This document shows positions 15,753 to 20,314 of a DNA stretch of 20,314 nucleotides, piece after piece. The position numbers were made by a program, and so were the translations under genes. Source of the stretch: Spongospora subterranea. Lineage: Eukaryota > Endomyxa > Phytomyxea > Plasmodiophorida > Plasmodiophoridae. The notes under the pieces were generated by a model. That model ran no database searches and was not told the DNA's origin. It saw only the letters and a program-made list of their open reading frames with translations. The stretch spans positions 1 through 20,314 of the forward strand of contig OUQQ01000380.1 in NCBI GenBank assembly GCA_900404475.1, given 5' to 3'. Position 1 is the stretch's first letter; every line of letters starts with the position of its first letter.

Positions 15753-17433
15753 ATGTTTTGAACGACTGGACACAAACTGGTGTCAGACTGTGTGGTTTGA
15801 CCGTCTATTGGTTGGTTCGTGAAAGAGACATAGAGGTCAACCGAGTTCGACCTGATAGGTCTCGCTGGATTTTCTTCTTTACGTACAGTGGATCATTTTG
15901 GAACGCCATCATAAGCCTACTCTGCCAATGGTTTTGGCCCTATAATGTTGGCAACTATTCAAGGGCGTGATTCGCCNGCGCAGAGTTGGAATCAAAGCAG
16001 ACAAAGCCTAAATGCTATATATGACCTATCAAGAACGAATTCATCTCGCCAAAACCTGGCGGTTTTCTTGCCCCACAAATCCCGCAACTAACCAGAAAAA
16101 CAGCAGCAAGCAACAAACTCCCAAGACAAACAAAAGGGGGATGCAAACGAGGAAAACACTTGAAAACGAGATGGCTCAATAGAGACAGAAAGAAGCATTC
16201 ACCACCCTGAAAGAAGAACGTGCTTTTAGGGCGGTATCTTCAGCTTTCGCATCTTCGTTTGTTTCCTTGGTTGCTGACCTGTTTGTCTGTCATGGGAATG
16301 TGCTGCCTGTTGCTTTTTGATCTGGTTGGTTGCGGGATTCATGAGGCGAGGAGACGTCGCAGACCGCCCCGCTTTGGGCGGCGAATTCCGGTTTTTGCTT
16401 AACTGGACCGCAACCTGAGCGTTTAGCGAGCAAGTCCTTGAATACCACAACTATAGCATCGCGATCTGCACCAGCGCTACCGCCATAAAGTTTCTCATTG
16501 TTCTCATGCATTCAGCCGCAAGTCCTGCTCGTCGAGCCACCGCAACGGCCATCCATGACGTGCTGTCGCACTCGTCATCTTCTCGGTTTCCAAGTTGAAC
16601 ATTCTTTGTCCCAATGTGAAGAAATGTCCAAACCTTGAGGTAATCAGCCCATTTTGTCTCAATCGCAAACCCTCAGCGCTCGCCTTGGTTTGTCTGATAG
16701 TGGGCCCTTCAGGAAATGAATACTTTTTCCAGCGACAAGACCTGAGTTCCACCCCAGATTGGATCACAATTGGGCTCCATTTGGCGTGGAAAATGGTCTC
16801 ACCAACAGAACGTCTTCATTTGTCATACATTCGCTTGTGTAGTATGACATTGACCATACCTGCCAAGAGCAATGGCTTCTCTCGAGTGCCAATCACCAAG
16901 TTTTCGACAGGCATGGAAGGTCTGATAAAATCTCAATTCCCTGCTTTGTTGAACTCAGCGTTTTCCAAACCGATAATCGCGGGTGTATGATCACCTGTAT
17001 ATGTCATAGAAGCCAACATCTCTTGGTTTCGTCAGCTACCGAGAGAAACACATTTGCTGAAGCAGTTTTCAATCAGATTTTTCATGGCCGGTTTCAGACG
17101 GCATCAACAGCCCCGAGATCAGTTCACGTGGATGTTCACCCTTCTGGATCATAAACGGTGCTATATAGCATTTCAAATTCTGATAACCCGAGCAATGTCA
17201 AACCAAGCTACCTGTAATCTCCTACAAGGATTCGCTATGTAGCTTTCTCATTCAAGTTGTCAACCTTGATTGACTTCGGAGTCGTTGCCAACGAGACCCA
17301 TAGTTCTGCACGGGCAAAATAGGCAGCTTGAAATTTGCAGAGCAGACGTCATTTATTATCAACTGATATCGTCGGGTAGGATTGTTGGAATTTACCAGTA
17401 CCAAAAACATTGGATGGGTCCAGGAAAAAACAA
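15753..17433. other. Long stretch without a recognised gene
   Basis: An N lies at 15977. A minus-strand frame starting at 16511 has a basic, Gln/Lys-rich low-complexity stretch resembling a gag N-terminus, but nothing firm. On the minus strand from about 16988 down to 16504 one reading phase is protein-like for about 160 codons, broken by two TGA codons (near 16925 and 16820). I do not recognise it. A plus-strand 131-codon frame (16595-16990) overlaps it. No splice structure could be fixed. Confidence 0.45.
17425..17430 (-). terminator. RNA polymerase III terminator for tRNA-Ser
   Basis: A run of six T on the minus strand lies three bases past the end of the mature tRNA. This fits pol III termination and supports the tRNA being a transcribed gene. 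Confidence 0.8.
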
Positions 17434-17514
17434 AGTCAACGACGAGATTTGAACTCGCGCGGGCAAGCCCAATCGATTTCTAATCGATCTCCTTAACCAC
17501 TCGGACACATTGAC
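17434..17514 (-). tRNA. tRNA-Ser(AGA)
   Basis: It reads 5' to 3' on the minus strand. The acceptor stem is GTCAATG with CGTTGAC (one T-G wobble). The D arm is TCC...GGA with GTGGTTAAG in the loop, which is the A box. The anticodon stem ATCGA/TCGAT encloses TTAGAAA (anticodon AGA at 17479-17481). A long variable arm with the GGGC-TT-GCCC stem follows, as required for a class II Ser tRNA. The T arm GCGAG/CTCGT has loop TTCAAAT (B box GTTCAAATC). No intron is present and no CCA is encoded. It decodes UCU (after A-to-I modification, UCU, UCC and UCA). The base after the acceptor stem is T, whereas eukaryotic Ser tRNAs normally carry a G discriminator. Confidence 0.92.
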
Positions 17515-18003
17515 ATTATTGAACTTTCTCATCAGCAAGTTTGATACGAATCCCGACTAATTTGTGATCAAGATTTGTCAAGTTCATCCCATGACGAGTG
17601 TAAAACGATTTGGGTTGCATGAATTGGGTGTTAGTCTGTTGGTGTTAACACCCGAAAACCAGTATATGCACTTGGTGTTTACAAATCACCAAATATGACT
17701 GATGTCAGAGTGAAATGTTTCATAAAACAGCCAAGACGGTTTTGGAATGCTTTGGGTGGTCGAAGTACCACAATTGGTGTTTTCATTGTCTTCCATCCGA
17801 GATTGAAGGTAAAACCTCCGTCGCGACCTCGTCGTTCCTGACGGCTTGATTTAACAAATTCGGCGGAATCACAAACCACATTGATGCTGCGTTTTCTTTA
17901 TGTTGTGACCTCAACGATGTCGGATGAACTCTATCTGATATCTTGTTGAAAAGCCAATCTGCAAAGAGAGCAAAAAAAACTGGAAATTTGTTGTGCTTTG
18001 TAT
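17515..18003. other. Flank of tRNA; possible last exon at 17783-17930
   Basis: At 17636-17690 the plus strand has GTGTTAGTCTGTTGGTGTTAAC and GGTGTTTAC, short GGTGTT-type repeats of unknown meaning. On the minus strand a frame from 17930 to a TGA at 17783 (48 codons) would be the last exon of the multi-exon gene to the right, if its third intron is used (GTGTGT at 18025 to ATAG at 17931). That splice is uncertain. Confidence 0.35.
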
Positions 18004-18637
18004 TCAAAACTCTTGAAGAACACACCTGTTCAAAAGGTCGTCTTTGAGCGCTAACCCAAGGGAAGCTGGTGTAAACTCTTCTTCATCAATGGCTGCTTGC
18101 AGGCATTGTCGAACAATAGGGTTGGATTTGATGCTGCACCAACTCTCGTTCGGCATTTGTGACTCGCCTACTGACCAGACGGCGTTCCCCTCATTCGAAA
18201 TAATCGCTGCAACTCAGGCTTTTTGTTTGCCTTTCATTTGACACAATATGCACCGATATCCCTATTTGAGGCTTCGTCAGCGACGGTTTCTTCGTAAGAC
18301 GCTCCGTTGTTTTCTTCACAATTTTCAGTATCGCATGGCTGCTGCTGCCGACGAGTACTGCTTGCGCTCGTTGACCCTAATCCGATATCAACAATTTGCT
18401 GCAACAAAGTATGACAAATGATATGCGTATGGGAGTTTTTGTAGAGACTATGAGCAAACTCTGTAACCAGAAGGAAGTGTGAACGTTAAGATGCTTACCC
18501 AGCGCAGGCATGATGGACGGCTTCATGCCGTCGTAATACAGGCCACCCCCTGAGGTAGTATCAACCCTGTGAAATAAAACCCGTTGTACATGATCATGGC
18601 GAATAACGAATATTCGACATCCCTCAACAAGATCCGC
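18004..18637 (-). CDS. Candidate multi-exon gene, unknown protein
   Basis: Three open blocks on the minus strand join in phase through two consensus introns: 18637-18499, 18460-18245 and 18206 down to the TGA at 18004-18006. The blocks are 139, 216 and about 203 bp. The first follows a TAG acceptor (18638-18640) and contains RIFVIRH, which echoes the RHG entry of histidine phosphatases but lacks the next residues, so I do not claim that family. The second has a His-rich helix and a Ser/Arg/Gln linker. The third is acidic and helical (AIDEEEFTPASLG). An alternative third intron (18025-17931) would extend the protein to 17783. No start codon is fixed; earlier exons must lie above 18638. A chance run of frames cannot be excluded. 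Confidence 0.4.
18207..18244 (-). other. 38-bp intron
   Basis: GTGTCAAATG...AGCCTGAGTTGCAG, with a CCTGAG branch-like sequence close to the acceptor. It joins a phase-1 exon end to a phase-matched exon, removing the TGA that would otherwise end the upstream frame near 18239. Confidence 0.45.
18461..18498 (-). other. 38-bp intron
   Basis: GTAAGCATCTTAAC...CTTCTGGTTACAG, with a good donor, a CTTAAC branch-like sequence and a pyrimidine-rich acceptor. The exons join at phase 1. Unspliced, the frame stops. A second intron of the same length follows downstream. Confidence 0.5.
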
Positions 18638-18989
18638 CTATCGATGTGTTCGCAAGTTTCGTCAGGCTTGGACAGACGGTCTCGACTCGGAGTAATGCCG
18701 GTGCAACCTGAAGTGTGAACCGTTTCTGTCCTTCAGAACCGAAACTACAATAAAGTTCGAGCTACCTTATCCAACATCTCTACTTCCCAATGCGAGAACG
18801 GGGCCCGCTAGCTTCGCTATAACAGTAGCGTCCCTGCTCGCTATAGGACAGGTGCCCTGATTGGGGATGCTACTTCAGAACTCCTCAGTTGTAAGATCTA
18901 GGAACCGCTCGCTCATTGTTACCATTTCTGGCCTACAAGTGCCAATTCTTAAACACGAATGAGAATCATCATAACAAGGATCCTCATCA
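18638..18989. other. Region between candidate gene and MULE remnant
   Basis: No gene is resolved. A minus-strand frame through 18720-18560 is open for about 60 codons in a phase different from the exon call and may be an alternative exon. Near 18810-18850 there is GCTAGCTTCGCTATAACAGTAGCG, which has a partial inverted repeat. Confidence 0.4.
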
Positions 18990-19062
18990 GAACGGATTAA
19001 CACAACCGGAAGCGATCCATCTCCACCCCTCTCATAAGGCGGTGGCCCTACACAAGCACGAG

Positions 19063-19192
19063 CGCAACGCTTGTTGCTGATTATTACGAACACAAAATTT
19101 CGTTCACACACACCGGCAATCACAACCATCCTAGACCGCATCCTACTTGACTAAAACCGTCCGTCCACGCATCGCTGAAACAGATTGTCGAA
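19063..19192 (+). pseudogene. MULE zinc-finger fragment, plus-strand copy
   Basis: The plus strand reads ATLVADYYEHKISFTHTGN, then HNHPRPHP, a TGA, and the SLKQIVE helix. It is clearly homologous to the longer minus-strand MULE remnant immediately to the right, over about 125 bp. Sequence left of 19063 shows only hints of the upstream Cys motifs. The fragment stops at a 10-bp palindrome (19183-19210) where it meets the inverted copy. Confidence 0.65.
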
Positions 19193-19921
19193 AATTCGCG
19201 TTCGACAATCGAGTTTGATGCTGCTTGTAGCAGTCCGTTTTGCCCCAGGCAGAGATGTTATTTTTGGAAAACCAATCAATTTACTAATGTGCAGAGTTCC
19301 CACAGATGGACTCGTAGCGGTGCCTATCAACAACGACTTCGGGTTGAGCTCGGGAGCGATCTCGACAATCTGTTTCAGCGATGAATGGGTGGATGGTGTT
19401 ACTCGGATAGGATGCGGTCTAGAATGGTTGTGATTGCCGATGTGTGTAAACGATATTTTGTGATCGTGATAATCAGCGGCAAGCGTTGCATGGCACTTAA
19501 CATGCACGAGACCAAGTTGTTGAACAGCGCATAGTCCCTGAGAAAGACGGGGGTCACAGCCTTTGAACTTGTTCCTTGGCGGGATCTGGGCCGCTCAAAG
19601 AAGACACAACTTTCAATATGACAATCATAGACCCCGAGGGAACTCTTCCTGATTTTTTTTGCTCGACTTTGTTCGATAGAAACGATGCTCAACAAAGCGT
19701 CGGCCAATCGCAATAGAAACTGTTTCCCAGCCACGTCAAAACAACCATTGCCCAACCAGCCGTAATGTCAATCGCAGAGTAGTTGTCTGGAGTTCGAACT
19801 CAAGACAACATTTATCGCTCGGAACCTCATCCATGACGTTGGAAGCAGGCTCAGAAGAAGACCCTTTGTCTGGAACCTGCTCTACAGCGTTGGAACTTGG
19901 CTCAGAAAAAGAAACTTGTCC
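19151..19921 (-). pseudogene. Second MULE-type zinc-finger transposase N-terminus
   Basis: Read from 19921 downward there is an acidic Ser/Pro-rich leader with a 17-residue tandem repeat, then GVYDCHIESCVFFERPR (a C-x4-C finger half). A frameshift near 19530 follows, then VHVKCHATLAADY, HKISFTHIGNHNHSRPHPIRV and SLKQIVEIAPELNPKSLLIG. The C-C...H-x-C...H-x-H arrangement is a FLYWCH/MULE-like DNA-binding domain followed by the helical region that precedes the DDE core in Mutator-like transposases. The DDE core is not present. It differs from the FAR1-like MULE at 13 kb. At least two frame breaks (about 19750 and 19530) make it a pseudogene. Family naming is by motif, without a search. Confidence 0.55.
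19183..19210. repeat. Perfect 10-bp hairpin at the inversion junction
   Basis: GATTGTCGAA (19183-19192) and TTCGACAATC (19201-19210) are perfect complements around an 8-base spacer, located exactly where the plus-sense MULE fragment gives way to the minus-sense copy. Confidence 0.9.
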
Positions 19922-19922
19922 T
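19821..19922 (-). repeat. 51-bp in-frame tandem repeat
   Basis: Two units, 19821-19871 and 19872-19922, each begin GGAACCT on the plus strand and contain the GTTGGAA and GGCTCAGAA blocks. On the minus strand they encode two 17-residue units of the pattern SEPxSNxxxxVPxxK. The period is a multiple of three, so the repeat was made while the frame was under selection or by chance. Confidence 0.8.
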
Positions 19923-20314
19923 CAAACCCAGCGATGTAAGATCCGACTCCAAAGTCATCTCCTCGACCCAGTATTTTGAGCAACGACAGCCATCGTTGCG
20001 TACAGATTGTCGTTAAACAGTGAGGTATCATTTCGAGACGCAACGCCTAGTTCTGCTGGTGCCGGTCGCCTTGATGGCGATAGAGTAAACCTGAAAGGGG
20101 CTGTTCCCTGTCACCCATTTCTACAGTCATTTCTACCTTTCTGGGGTTCACAGTTGAGCAACCGCGCGCGGCCAGCGTCCCCGTCGAGCGGGAATGGTGC
20201 GCGGCCACTGGACAGACCAAGTCAAGCCAAGATACAGTCGCCCAGTGGTGTCCGGCTCTGCTCAACTCAACAAGATTTCCTTTGCACCTGGGTTTACACC
20301 CACCGTTCACAAAG
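19923..20314. other. Right edge, no gene identified
   Basis: A minus-strand 87-codon frame (20047-20310) in a locally G/C-rich patch shows no recognisable motif and may continue beyond the window. Confidence 0.4.

Larger units (their letters stand above)
19063..19492. repeat. Inverted pair of MULE segments
   Basis: Arm 19063-19191 (plus sense) and arm 19361-19492 (minus sense) share long matching runs such as CAACGCTT, CACACA(C/T)CGGCAATCACAACCAT and ATCGCTGAAACAGATTGTCGA. By eye they are roughly 75-80 percent identical. The arms are separated by about 170 bp that continue the minus-strand copy. Confidence 0.8.

Noticed and set aside
18499..18637. Histidine phosphatase assignment from RIFVIRH
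   Set aside because: The next residues lack the G-E/Q that follow the catalytic His in that superfamily, and no second catalytic His motif is visible.
20047..20310. 87-codon minus ORF at the right edge as a gene
   Set aside because: No motif or composition evidence beyond a G/C-rich patch, and the upstream context lies outside the window.
1..20314. CRISPR array, rRNA, bacterial operon or phage
   Set aside because: No regularly spaced direct repeats, no rRNA-like conserved blocks, and several spliceosomal introns with eukaryotic transposons.

Overview
The window is nuclear DNA of a eukaryote. It holds a WD40 gene with a GT-AG intron, a tRNA-Ser with a pol III terminator, and fragments of eukaryotic transposons: Ty3/gypsy gag, protease, reverse transcriptase and integrase tail, a LINE ORF2 C-terminus, and two unrelated Mutator-like (MULE) transposases. 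Introns that can be placed are short (38 to about 70 bp), base composition looks balanced, and no bacterial operon layout or ribosome-binding sites are seen. This suits a compact-intron protist or early-diverging fungus. I cannot name the species; a plasmodiophorid-like rhizarian or a chytrid-like organism are guesses only.

Layout. 1-2690: exact 59-bp tandem repeat, then a small membrane-protein ORF (minus, 906-1262), then unassigned sequence. 2694-4299: a possible last exon, duplicated around a poly-C run and an undetermined base, followed by a two-exon WD40 gene (370 aa). 4694-9120: a graveyard of retroelement pieces containing a broken Ty3/gypsy reverse transcriptase, a 266-bp tandem duplication, a large palindrome made from a LINE C-terminus, and an integrase-tail remnant. 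9545-11641: the largest intact ORF (minus, 698 aa), an unrecognised protein with a clear signal peptide. 12300-15752: a MULE transposase pseudogene with introns, a complex fold-back repeat, a retropepsin remnant (plus) and a gag remnant (minus). 17434-17514: tRNA-Ser(AGA), minus. 18004-18637: a candidate multi-exon gene (minus) with two 38-bp introns. 18990-19921: a second MULE family, present as two inverted pieces.

The intact cellular genes appear to be the WD40 gene, the secreted-protein gene and the tRNA, with the small membrane protein and the 18-kb multi-exon gene as weaker candidates. The rest is mostly decayed mobile DNA. The most striking theme is that transposon fragments repeatedly occur as head-to-head or tail-to-tail inverted pairs with short spacers (at about 5.3, 6.2, 7.75, 8.4, 12.8, 14.0 and 19.2 kb). 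Arm identity runs from about 98 percent to roughly 75 percent, which suggests a recurring fold-back duplication process rather than one event.

All gene calls were made by eye from translations and motif recognition. No database search was run.
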